From contig CAZIDF010000001.1 of assembly GCA_964538085.1 (NCBI GenBank), forward strand, positions 186,001 through 250,000: a DNA stretch of 64,000 nucleotides, written 5' to 3'. Numbering within the stretch: position 1 is the first letter of the stretch; every line of letters begins with the position of its first letter. Positions 1 through 7,552 of this stretch are shown one piece after another. The position numbers were made by a program, and so were the translations under genes. Under the pieces are notes generated by a model. It had not been told where the DNA came from. It saw only the letters and a list, made by a program, of their open reading frames with translations, and made no database searches. The stretch is from G020348385 sp964538085. Lineage in GTDB: Bacteria > Acidobacteriota > Aminicenantia > Aminicenantales > Aminicenantaceae.

Positions 1-723
1 CTTCCCTGCTATTTGGCGAAGCGTCTCAAGGACAAAAGGATCTCTTCTATCAAACCCCTGGCGGATATCGTTCAAGACTTTGCCCGAAACTTTTCCCAGA
101 GCGGGTTTGTATGCAAGGTAGAGTTTCGGGAGAAATTTGGGGCTCAGCCGTTCATAAATGCCGTGGCCTTTTTCCTGGAATATCTTTTCATCCAGATCCA
201 TGTAGACACAACCCTCATAAACCTGGATGACACGGTCCATAAAACCAGCATTGATACCTAACTCATCCCTTTCCGCTTCCAGGATCAAGGTGGGAAGAAT
301 TTCGAGAGGAATCTTGACGTTATAAAACTCCATCAAGGCGCGGATAGCTGCGGTTATGATCGCGCTCGATCCCCCCAGACCCAGTTGCCGGGGAATAGTG
401 GAGGAATACCGGATGGTGAAATTTTTCTTCTCCAGTTGCACACCCTGAATTTGGCAGTATTCATTAAATATCTTGATCGTGGCTTTGACCAACCGGACTC
501 CCCCGTAATAGCCATAAAGCCCGGCTCTCTCCACAAGATCTTGGATATTTTTGTACACCGGGATGTCATCTTTGTGGGATTGGATCATCAGCTCATGGGA
601 TTCATCGCAAAAAACTTTGGCTTCGAAATCTTTGACGGTAATGGCGATGATTTTCCCGAAATATCCGTCCGATGGGTTGCCGAGGATTCCAGCTCGCGCA
701 TAAGCTTTTTTTTGTATTGTCAT
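1..723 (-). CDS. GHMP-family sugar kinase, glucuronokinase-like (3' end beyond window)
   Basis: The frame is open for 241 codons from an ATG at 723 to the left edge, so the C-terminus is missing. The N-terminus reads ARAGILGNPSDGYFGKIIA, which resembles the substrate loop of plant-type glucuronokinases. A glycine-rich GHMP phosphate loop, QLGLGGSSA, sits near residues 112-120. GHMP kinases phosphorylate small sugars or mevalonate-type substrates in the cytosol. A uronic-acid or related sugar substrate is inferred from the N-terminal resemblance only. The gene starts 18 bp after the stop of the sugar isomerase-like gene and is probably co-transcribed with it. Mevalonate or homoserine kinase are less likely alternatives. 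Confidence 0.8.
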   Translation of the reverse strand, partial: MTIQKKAYARAGILGNPSDGYFGKIIAITVKDFEAKVFCDESHELMIQSHKDDIPVYKNIQDLVERAGLYGYYGGVRLVKATIKIFNEYCQIQGVQLEKKNFTIRYSSTIPRQLGLGGSSAIITAAIRALMEFYNVKIPLEILPTLILEAERDELGINAGFMDRVIQVYEGCVYMDLDEKIFQEKGHGIYERLSPKFLPKLYLAYKPALGKVSGKVLNDIRQGFDRRDPFVLETLRQIAGK

Positions 724-741
724 GATAACCTGTATTTTAAT

Positions 742-1611
742 TCAGATGGATGCCAGGACTCCCCGCACATAGCCGACCGATTCGGCCACCCCGGGGAGCG
801 GATCTTGTCCGTCCTTTTCGAATTCAAAAGAGACCGATCCTTTGTACTGCATCTGGATCAAGGTCTTCAGAAATTTGGGGATATCGATTACTCCGTGGCC
901 GATCTCGATGGTCTCTCCATCCTCAGACGCGGCTGTCACGTCTTTGATATGCACATCGTGCAGCCGGTCGGCAAACTTCATGGCTGACTCCGAAGGATCG
1001 ACGCCTGCACGTTTTGTGTGTCCGATGTCGATACACAGTCCGATGCGCGGATCCAAATCTTTAATTTTCACATAGGCACTCTCAGGTGTGGGATACAGCT
1101 TATCACTTGGGCCATGATTATGGATGGCCACTTTTATGTTATGCTTTTCCACCATCTCGTTCACCACATTCAGCAATTCATGGTTGGGCACACCGATAAT
1201 AATTCCCATGCCGGCTGTTTGGGCATAATGAAAGGCACGCTTCACCTCATCGGTAGTCTTCATGTAGACCACACCGCAACCGTATAGGTCGAGGCCGGCT
1301 GCCTGTGTTTTTTCCGCAACGGCTTTTATCTCTTCATCCGTGCTCTCAAGAGAGAGATGAAAGTCCTTGAAAGCGATCCTTTCCAGACCCAGCCTTTTGG
1401 TCATTTTCAACGTCTCGTATAAGGAAAATTCTCGGAAGGTATAGGAGGCCATCCCCAAGTTTAAACGACTGAGTTTATCTTCGAATTTGGCAACCGCAGG
1501 ATCGGAATTTTCTGGGTATCTATTAGGGGCCGTCTTGACAGGTGACAAGGAAAGGCCTGCCACTCCGATTCCGACACTCTTTAGGAATTTTCTTCTTGTC
1601 GTTTTGCCCAT
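742..1611 (-). CDS. Tat-exported sugar phosphate isomerase/epimerase-like TIM-barrel protein
   Basis: The 289-residue protein begins with a twin-arginine signal (TTRRKFLKSVGIGVAGLSL) and is therefore probably exported folded. The rest is a xylose isomerase-like/AP endonuclease 2 TIM barrel. Metal-ligand-type segments include AIHNHGPSD, LCIDIGHTKRAG, VHIKDV and VSFEFE. Such proteins isomerise or epimerise sugars, or act on keto-sugars alongside Gfo/Idh/MocA oxidoreductases; the substrate cannot be read from sequence. An AAAGGAG ribosome site sits 6 nt before the ATG. It shares a strand with the sugar kinase and neighbours two Tat-exported oxidoreductases and a DUF1080 protein, suggesting periplasmic carbohydrate oxidation. 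Confidence 0.85.
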   Translation of the reverse strand: MGKTTRRKFLKSVGIGVAGLSLSPVKTAPNRYPENSDPAVAKFEDKLSRLNLGMASYTFREFSLYETLKMTKRLGLERIAFKDFHLSLESTDEEIKAVAEKTQAAGLDLYGCGVVYMKTTDEVKRAFHYAQTAGMGIIIGVPNHELLNVVNEMVEKHNIKVAIHNHGPSDKLYPTPESAYVKIKDLDPRIGLCIDIGHTKRAGVDPSESAMKFADRLHDVHIKDVTAASEDGETIEIGHGVIDIPKFLKTLIQMQYKGSVSFEFEKDGQDPLPGVAESVGYVRGVLASI

Positions 1612-1679
1612 CTTTGTCTCCTTTCGAGAGTCTGCTTATTTACATACTACAATCATCCCCCAGATACAATATTTTAATT

Positions 1680-1708
1680 GTTAATTGGGGACATGTTAAT
1701 TGGGGACA
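1680..1708 (+). repeat. Tandem 15-bp direct repeat, GTTAATTGGGGACA type
   Basis: Two copies of GTTAATTGGGGACA stand head to tail at 1680-1693 and 1695-1708, separated by one T. Short AATTGGGGACA motifs often flank REP-associated tyrosine transposase (RAYT) genes, but no transposase is present here. It may be a solitary remnant in the divergent promoter region between the isomerase and the DUF1080 lipoprotein. The rest of 1612-1820 holds nothing else I can identify. Confidence 0.6.
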
Positions 1709-1820
1709 GGATACCCTTTCACCTATTTCTCAACAAGATTTTAAAAAATCTATCTTACCGGGCTAAAACAGTTGTCTCTCGATTAGAATTGTGCCATTAT
1801 ACGGCAGAGGGAGATTAGGC

Positions 1821-2642
1821 TTGTACAAATTACTTTTGAAGGTCCTAACGATGGTTTTGCTTTTTGTTTTTTTGACGTCGTGTGGGATACAACAGGAAGC
1901 CGAATCCACAGACCAGAATCCGACTGGACCTAAAACTAAAGACGCAGTGGATATAAACATCCTGACAGACGAGGAGAAAGCTGAAGGATGGATTCTATTG
2001 TTCGATGGGAAAAGCTTCGATGGATGGCGAGGATTGGGCCGAGAAGGAATCCCCGAAAGGCACTGGATCATCGAAGATGGTTCGATAAAAAAAGTCCCGA
2101 GTAAAGATGTGCCTCTTCAAGAAGACGGCCAACCGCTGGCTGGAGGGGACCTGATAACCATCCAAACATTCGAAAATTTCGAACTCTGTTTTGAATGGAG
2201 AATCAGCCCGGCCGGAAACAGCGGCGCCAAATACAACGTATCCGAGGAGATGTCCACTGCCCATCCTCCTAAGTTTGCTGGCCTGGGATTCGAATACCAA
2301 ATCCTCGATGACGATAGACATCTGGATGCCCTGGTTAGTGACACGCACACAGCGGCTGCGCTGTATGATTTAATTGCTCCGAAAAGCAAAAGTCTCCATC
2401 CTGTGGGGGAATTCAACACGGCCCGGATCGTCCTCCTTGGAAATCATGGCGAACACTGGCTCAATGGAGTTAAGGTTTTGGAATTCGATTTGGATACTTC
2501 AGAAATGGATGCCCTTATGGCCTCAAGCAAATACAAAGACATCGAAGATTTTGCCAAAAAACGGAAGGGGCATATCGTTCTCCAGGACCATACTGATGCC
2601 GTATGGTTTCGGAACATTAAGATTCGCATCATCGAACCATAA
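1821..2642 (+). CDS. DUF1080 (3-keto-disaccharide hydrolase-like) lipoprotein
   Basis: A TTG start at 1821 is chosen because GAGGGAG lies 6 nt upstream; the frame is also open to a GTG at 1791. The 273-residue product has a lipoprotein signal ending in the lipobox LTSC, so it should be anchored in a membrane facing the periplasm. The mature part is a concanavalin-like DUF1080 domain: it opens with LFDGKSFDGWRG and ends with VWFRNIKIRII, the family's hallmark edge strands. DUF1080 proteins have been linked to hydrolysis of 3-keto-glycosides. It is followed 25 bp later by a Tat-exported oxidoreductase able in principle to make 3-keto sugars, which fits that role. Confidence 0.85.
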   Translation: MYKLLLKVLTMVLLFVFLTSCGIQQEAESTDQNPTGPKTKDAVDINILTDEEKAEGWILLFDGKSFDGWRGLGREGIPERHWIIEDGSIKKVPSKDVPLQEDGQPLAGGDLITIQTFENFELCFEWRISPAGNSGAKYNVSEEMSTAHPPKFAGLGFEYQILDDDRHLDALVSDTHTAAALYDLIAPKSKSLHPVGEFNTARIVLLGNHGEHWLNGVKVLEFDLDTSEMDALMASSKYKDIEDFAKKRKGHIVLQDHTDAVWFRNIKIRIIEP

Positions 2643-2667
2643 AGATTTTAATGAAGGGAAGGTAAAA

Positions 2668-4005
2668 ATGGCGGAAAAAAACATCACACGGCGTAATTTT
2701 ATCAAAACGGTTTCTGCGGGCACAGCCGGAATGGCCATCGGCCTTCCTGTAAGCCACTACAAACGTGTCCAGGGGTCCAACGATCGCGTTAGAGTCGGGA
2801 TAGTGGGATTTTCGGATAGAGCCCGGTATTCCTTGATTCCGGCTTTTCAGAGACATGCCAAGGAGCTCAACTTCGAAATTGTGGCTGTCTCGGATATTTG
2901 GAACCGGCGCAGGCAAGAAGGCGTTGAATTTCTGGAGAAGCTTAGTGGAAATAAAATTGTCCCTATGTGTAATAACGAGGAGCTCTACGCGTCGGATAAA
3001 GTGGATGCGGTCATCATCAGCACGGCGGATTTTCAGCATGCCCTTCACTGCATTCAGGGAGTGGAAGCCGGCTGTGACGTGTATGTGGAAAAGCCTTTTG
3101 CCAACACCATGGAAGATGCTCAGGCTGCCCTCGAAACGGTCACAAATTCTAATAAAATTGTCCAGATAGGGACCCAGCGCCGGAGCGCATCGAACTACAT
3201 CAAAGCCAATGAATTTATACGGTCTGGACGGTTCGGGGACATCGTTGCCGTGGAGATGACATGGAATGTGAACCAGCCGGGCCGGTGGCGCAGGCCTCAG
3301 TTGGTGGCTGATCTCAAGGAAGAGGATGTAGACTGGAAGAGATATCTGATGAACAGGCCATATGAACCCTGGAATCCACGAAAATACATCGAATACAGGT
3401 TGTTCTGGCCCTATTCCAGCGGCATTCCCGGCCAGTGGATGGTCCACCAGATCGACACGGTGCACTGGTTCACCGATCTTCCACGGCCTCGAAGCGTTGT
3501 GGTCAATGGGGGACTATACTTGTGGAAGGATGGACGGAAGAATTTCGACACCCTCACGGCCGTTTTCGATTACGGGCCGCTCAAGGATTTAACCAGAGGA
3601 TTCATGGTGACATATTCATCGAGACAGACAAATTCCGCAGGTGGTGTGAAGGAACTCTATTTTTCTAATGGGGGATCTCTCAATCTCGACACCAATATGG
3701 TCACACCTATGGGTGGATTGACCCAAGGGATGGCTCAAGCCATGGGGATGGAGGAAAACAAGCTGGCGAAATTTTCATTGACAGAAGAAGGAGGTGTGGA
3801 GACAGCCGCAAACACTGGATCGGATCCGACAACGCTGGCTCACATGCGGAACTGGATGGAATGTGTCCGATCGAGAAAAAAACCAAACGCCGATATCCAT
3901 GCCGGTTATAATCACTCGGTGTCACTATGTATGACCATCGCAGCCATGCACACCGGAAAACGCGTCACATTCAATGACGCCACTCAAGAAGTCATCATCA
4001 GCTGA
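2668..4005 (+). CDS. Tat-exported Gfo/Idh/MocA family oxidoreductase
   Basis: The start is the ATG at 2668, with GAAGGGAAGG just upstream; an in-frame extension further upstream would overlap the DUF1080 gene. The 445-residue protein has a twin-arginine signal (TRRNFIKTVSAGTAGMAIG), a Rossmann fold beginning VRVGIVGFSDRAR, and the family EKP motif in VYVEKPFANTMED. Family members oxidise or reduce sugars and inositols using tightly bound NAD(P). The nucleotide loop GFSDRA is a loose version of GxGxxG. It probably forms an operon with the upstream DUF1080 lipoprotein, acting on glycosides in the periplasm. Confidence 0.9.
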   Translation: MAEKNITRRNFIKTVSAGTAGMAIGLPVSHYKRVQGSNDRVRVGIVGFSDRARYSLIPAFQRHAKELNFEIVAVSDIWNRRRQEGVEFLEKLSGNKIVPMCNNEELYASDKVDAVIISTADFQHALHCIQGVEAGCDVYVEKPFANTMEDAQAALETVTNSNKIVQIGTQRRSASNYIKANEFIRSGRFGDIVAVEMTWNVNQPGRWRRPQLVADLKEEDVDWKRYLMNRPYEPWNPRKYIEYRLFWPYSSGIPGQWMVHQIDTVHWFTDLPRPRSVVVNGGLYLWKDGRKNFDTLTAVFDYGPLKDLTRGFMVTYSSRQTNSAGGVKELYFSNGGSLNLDTNMVTPMGGLTQGMAQAMGMEENKLAKFSLTEEGGVETAANTGSDPTTLAHMRNWMECVRSRKKPNADIHAGYNHSVSLCMTIAAMHTGKRVTFNDATQEVIIS

Positions 4006-4058
4006 TTAGAGAATTCCCTCTTTGCCTTAGAGAACTATTTTTCACCCCAAAAAGCAAC

Positions 4059-5402
4059 CTATATCTTCACGAGTTCTTCGACCTTGAAAGGGCGTTCTTG
4101 TTCGATGCTGCGGCGGGCCGCAATCCCGATCAGGATGGACATGGCTCCGTCCCTGCTTCCGGCTCCTTGACCCAAAAGATCTTCCCCTGGCCGCCGGAAA
4201 ATCTGGTCCTGCATGATCTGGTCTGCACCCCAGTGACCGCTACCGCCGGATTCGAGGCCGAATGTTTTGGTCTTCCCGAAATTTTGTGTGATCCGGAAAT
4301 CTGCCAGGCTTTCCGGCTTCCAAGGCTGGTTATGGTAAATCCGTGCATCCAACCTCCCTTTTGTCCCGTTGAATCCCACAGAATACCCCTCATACGGCAT
4401 AAAAGCGTTCAACGAGTAACTCATGGTCACGCGATTGTGGTACTGGACCTGCACATTCATGGTGTCCCAAATGTTGATCTTTTTCCTGAACACACAAGCA
4501 TCCCGGAAATAGCCATCCTCTGACTCAGCGTTGGCATAAAGATTCATCAGGTGTTTGTCGGTCGTGATATCCCAGAAAAAATCGCACTGGCTCTTGTGCG
4601 GACAACCCCTGCATTTTGTACTTCGGAAAACTCCGTTATGCCCGTATTTTCGCAATTGCCCGAAGGCATTCACTTCCACAGGTTCTGCAGCCAGCCACCA
4701 GTTCATCAAATCAAAATGGTGTGTAGCCTTATGAACCAACAGGGACCCCGAAAATTGTTTGAATCCATGCCACCGCCGGAAATAGGAGGCGCCATGGTAG
4801 ATATCCAGGTAATAGTGGAAATCCACGGAAATGACATCCCCTATTTCATTGGCCATCAGGATTTCTTTGATCTTCACGGCGTCCGGACTGTAGCGGTAAT
4901 TGAAGGTCACGGTCAGCTTTTTACCTGTTTTCTTTTCGGCATCCAAAATGTTCTGGCAGAGGACTTCATCTGTGGCCAGGGGCTTTTCGGTTATCACATC
5001 GCAACCCATCTCCATGGCCAGGCAGATGTATTTGGAATGAAAACAATCGGTCGTAGTCACGATGACAGTGGACGGCTTGGTCTGCTCGATCATCTGTTTA
5101 AAATCCACGAATGTCGGGCATTGAGCTCCCATGTATTGTTTAGCGTATTCCAATCGTTTGGGATTGATATCACACAATCCGACCATATCCAGGATATCGC
5201 TATAATTTTCGAGTAGGGCCTTTCCCCACGTTCCGCTTCCCCGGATTCCCGTTCCGACCAGGGCTACTTTTAGCTTCTTATCTGTGGCTGCCCCCCATAA
5301 GGAACCGGATTTCAACAGAGAATGCCCGGCTACCCCAAGCGCCGCATAAGTGGATGAGGACAAAAATTGGCGGCGGCTAATTCCCTTATTTTTCTTTTCC
5401 AT
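4059..5402 (-). CDS. Tat-exported Gfo/Idh/MocA family oxidoreductase with an internal Cys cluster
   Basis: This 447-residue protein has a twin-arginine leader (SRRQFLSSSTYAALGVAG), a Rossmann motif VALVGTGIRGSG and the catalytic-region motif VITEKPLAT. It is only distantly similar to the oxidoreductase at 2668, and the two genes converge. A cysteine cluster, KCRGCPHKSQC, interrupts the C-terminal substrate domain and could bind a metal or form disulfides after export. GGAGGGAAG precedes the ATG. The substrate is probably a sugar or cyclitol; the exact one cannot be inferred. Confidence 0.9.
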   Translation of the reverse strand: MEKKNKGISRRQFLSSSTYAALGVAGHSLLKSGSLWGAATDKKLKVALVGTGIRGSGTWGKALLENYSDILDMVGLCDINPKRLEYAKQYMGAQCPTFVDFKQMIEQTKPSTVIVTTTDCFHSKYICLAMEMGCDVITEKPLATDEVLCQNILDAEKKTGKKLTVTFNYRYSPDAVKIKEILMANEIGDVISVDFHYYLDIYHGASYFRRWHGFKQFSGSLLVHKATHHFDLMNWWLAAEPVEVNAFGQLRKYGHNGVFRSTKCRGCPHKSQCDFFWDITTDKHLMNLYANAESEDGYFRDACVFRKKINIWDTMNVQVQYHNRVTMSYSLNAFMPYEGYSVGFNGTKGRLDARIYHNQPWKPESLADFRITQNFGKTKTFGLESGGSGHWGADQIMQDQIFRRPGEDLLGQGAGSRDGAMSILIGIAARRSIEQERPFKVEELVKI

Positions 5403-5452
5403 GCTTTCTTCCCTCCGAGAGAACGATCATTGTTTCCAATAATCCCAACAAA

Positions 5453-5482
5453 ATCCTATTCTTTATGTCATCCGATTGTCAA
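5453..5482 (-). promoter_or_regulatory. Candidate sigma-70 promoter for the oxidoreductase at 4059-5402
   Basis: On the minus strand a perfect TTGACA (5477-5482) is followed after 18 bp by TAGGAT (5453-5458), about 50 bp before the start codon. The -10 match is moderate. Confidence 0.4.
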
Positions 5483-5675
5483 TCATAAAGCATTTAACTA
5501 AATCTAATTGATGGCTGAAAAGCTTTCCAGCCTGAATTATTCATAAACATGAATTTTTTTACGGGATTTAATGTGACATGCATTGGAATCAAGGACATAT
5601 TCCGATTTTCCCAAATCTGTAACGAGTCCCTTGGTTTTTATGACGGGATATATTACTGGAAATCCAGGATTTTTA

Positions 5676-6439
5676 TCAAAAAAACAATTTCCACAGTGTG
5701 AACATGCCGAGCAACAAAGTGGCAATACCAACGATCAAGCGGAGAGATCCGCCCTTAAACTTTTTTACCGTGTAAGCAGCGATAGGTACAGACAATATGG
5801 CTCCGATGATTAAGGAAGGAGATAAGTTCCAATCCACCGTATGATTTGTGAAGCTAAGATATGTGATAACCCCCACTAAGCAGGTGAGTCCTTCTGCCAG
5901 GGATGTGATCCCGATCGCATTTTTTGACTCCACTCCGGACAAGATCTGCCCGCTTGTGACCAACGGTCCATAACCTCCGCCACTGATTCCTTTGTTAAAG
6001 GCGGCTAAAATTCCGATTGAGGAGATTTTTTTCCACGAAAATTTGAACGTACGTTTCAGAGTAGCGAGAATGAGTACTCCCATGGCAAAAACCAGCACGC
6101 CTATATAAAGCTTGATATAAAACTTCGACAGATTGAGAGCGACAAAAACGGCAACCAGGGTTCCCAAAATGCTGCACCCTGCCATGACCATAGCGATCTT
6201 GAAATCGATCGCGCCAAACTTTAAATTCGAATTTTTGAACTTATGATGAAAAAAAACAGCACTCAGCCCGGTAATGAGTTCAGATAGCAAAATACAGGGA
6301 ACGATCTGAAGGGGGTTGTTCCCATAATAAGGAGAATCGGCGTCAGGGTCGTCCCGTAACCCATCCCCAGTTACGAATCGATGTACTCGCAAACAAATGC
6401 CATCACGATGATAAAAAAAGATAAATGATTGAAGTCCAT
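5676..6439 (-). pseudogene. Broken TauE/SafE-family anion exporter
   Basis: From an ATG at 6439 the frame encodes MDFNHLSFFIIVMAFVCEY, then meets an in-frame TAA at 6371-6373 exactly where relatives read DSSLGMGYGTTLTP. The family sequence LGMGYGTTLTPILLIMG resumes after the stop. The frame then shifts by one base near 6321-6325 (ATGGGAACAACC), after which NNPLQIVPCILLSEL and the remaining membrane segments run intact to the TGA at 5676. One nonsense and one frameshift lesion indicate a decayed gene, unless both are assembly errors. Intact members export sulfite, sulfoacetate or other organic anions through 7-8 membrane helices. It lies 14 bp downstream of the DUF2061 gene. Confidence 0.75.
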
Positions 6440-6453
6440 AATGCCTCCTTATT

Positions 6454-6903
6454 TCAATCCAAATACCCCATTTTTTGCAATTGATTCCTTACTATGTTTA
6501 AATCTTCCGGATTCAACGCCTTGCGCACAGGGAGAACGCTCAAGGGATGATTGATCCTCCCCCAATGAATTTTCTCCCATGTCCTCTCATGGAAATAATA
6601 AAGAACGACCCGGACACTATGAAAAAGTATGGTAATCATTGACATCTCTTTCCAGCTATGTGTGATAATCCAGGAAATACCGCCTAAAATCACAATGCCC
6701 AACAATCTCCAGACAATAGACTTAGCCCAGGCCCGAGTATGTGTCTCGAAGCCCGTCTTTTCCTCTTTTACCGATTCCTTTTCGCAAAAATCTTTGTCAT
6801 TTGTATCCGATGTTCCGATAAGTAGCCCCCAACTCAAACAATCGCCGACCAAAAAACGCTCACCAAAAGTCAAGATAAGCTGAGCTAGTTTGTGGATTTT
6901 CAT
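6454..6903 (-). CDS. DUF2061-family membrane protein
   Basis: The C-terminal 100 residues match the DUF2061 pattern: ETHTRAWAKSIVWRLLG, two membrane segments around GIVILGGISWIITHSW and MITILFHSVRVVLYYFHERTWEKI, then a hydrophilic tail ending NQLQKMGYLD. The first 50 residues are not family-like, so a shorter product is possible, but GAGGGG stands 9 nt before this ATG. DUF2061 proteins are often encoded beside sulfate-activation or TauE-type genes. The adjacent broken TauE gene fits that sulfur-related context. The biochemical role is unknown. Confidence 0.8.
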   Translation of the reverse strand: MKIHKLAQLILTFGERFLVGDCLSWGLLIGTSDTNDKDFCEKESVKEEKTGFETHTRAWAKSIVWRLLGIVILGGISWIITHSWKEMSMITILFHSVRVVLYYFHERTWEKIHWGRINHPLSVLPVRKALNPEDLNIVRNQLQKMGYLD

Positions 6904-6920
6904 ATTCTTTTCCCCTCAAT

Positions 6921-6933
6921 TCTTGATTCAAGA
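6921..6933 (-). promoter_or_regulatory. Palindrome in the DUF2061 leader
   Basis: TCTTGA-T-TCAAGA is a perfect 6-bp inverted repeat about 18 bp upstream of the start codon and downstream of the candidate promoter. Its position suits an operator. The neighbouring ribbon-helix-helix protein is an obvious but untested candidate binder. Confidence 0.35.
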
Positions 6934-6967
6934 GATTCTACTCTTTTCATAACCCTATCGTATTCTA

Positions 6968-6996
6968 ATCGTAGTACAATAGTAGTGTTATGTCAA
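6968..6996 (-). promoter_or_regulatory. Candidate sigma-70 promoter for DUF2061/TauE
   Basis: A perfect TTGACA (6991-6996) and TACGAT (6968-6973) are separated by 17 bp on the minus strand, 65 bp upstream of the DUF2061 start. Confidence 0.5.
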
Positions 6997-7016
6997 CCCT
7001 TTTTTTCATTTTTTTT

Positions 7017-7044
7017 GAAAAAATCTGGAACGAAAATCCCGTTC
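7017..7044 (-). terminator. Weak intrinsic terminator after the ribbon-helix-helix gene
   Basis: On the minus strand a short hairpin GAACG-GGATTTT-CGTTC (7028-7044) is followed by CAGATTTTTT. The stem is only 5 bp, so termination may be partial. It lies about 50 bp after the stop codon at 7096. Confidence 0.4.
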
Positions 7045-7095
7045 TAAAAGAAATAAATTCAAGCTGACATAAGGAAGAGGATTGAGGGAGGAAGT

Positions 7096-7305
7096 TTAAA
7101 AATAACCCAGGTTTTTGAGGCGTTGACGGATGGCTTCAACCTCTCCTGCAGATAGTTCTTTTTTTTCTTTACTTTGGGAGATGAGATCACGAAGTATATA
7201 AACGACAAATTCGTTGACGCTGCTGAATCCGCTTCCTTCGATTACAGACTTGATCTTGTCATATAGGGGACGGGGAATTTTAAGTGTGACACGGTCGCTT
7301 GCCAT
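7096..7305 (-). CDS. Small ribbon-helix-helix-like protein
   Basis: The 69-residue product from the ATG at 7305 reads ASDRVTLKIPRPLYDKIKSV: a basic beta-strand followed by two helices (VNEFVVYILRDLISQ), the MetJ/Arc/CopG DNA-binding fold. The C-terminal part, SAGEVEAIRQRLKNLGYF, ends much like the tail of the DUF2061 protein next door (NQLQKMGYLD), a curious shared ending. The longer reading uses a TTG at 7341 and adds residues unlike the family. It is probably a repressor or an accessory factor of the sulfur-linked neighbours; no toxin partner gene is visible. Confidence 0.7.
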   Translation of the reverse strand: MASDRVTLKIPRPLYDKIKSVIEGSGFSSVNEFVVYILRDLISQSKEKKELSAGEVEAIRQRLKNLGYF

Positions 7306-7552
7306 GTGCGTAATTCTAGAGAGGATATGAATAAAAGTCAACTCTGGTTCATTGTATTTGCGAATTTCAGATGATAATATGGGGTAGTCTATGCCTTAAG
7401 GATGTGATGACAACAAAATATATTCATCTTGTTATGACCTAGGCATTCAATTGACTTTATCATAAAATCGTATATATTTATCTTTCTGATGGTTTTCAGT
7501 CCTTAAAAGCGTTGTGTAACGAAAACAATCTAGGCTTTTGCAAGGCCCTGCC

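Noticed and set aside
385..987. 200-codon plus-strand open frame across the sugar kinase and isomerase region
   Set aside because: It is antisense to two well-supported genes, shows no family features, and mirrors their codon periodicity.
2629..3465. 278-codon minus-strand frame
   Set aside because: It lies wholly antisense to the Gfo/Idh/MocA oxidoreductase at 2668, which has clear family motifs; the antisense product has none.
5512..5531. Near-palindrome GGCTGAAAAGCTTTCCAGCC as a terminator for the TauE operon
   Set aside because: No U-run follows on either strand and it is 145 bp beyond the stop codon; probably chance or an unknown site.
7448..7470. Possible sigma-54 promoter AGGCATTCAATTGAC before the kinase at 7553
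   Set aside because: The invariant GC of the -12 element is absent (AC instead), so the match is not accepted.
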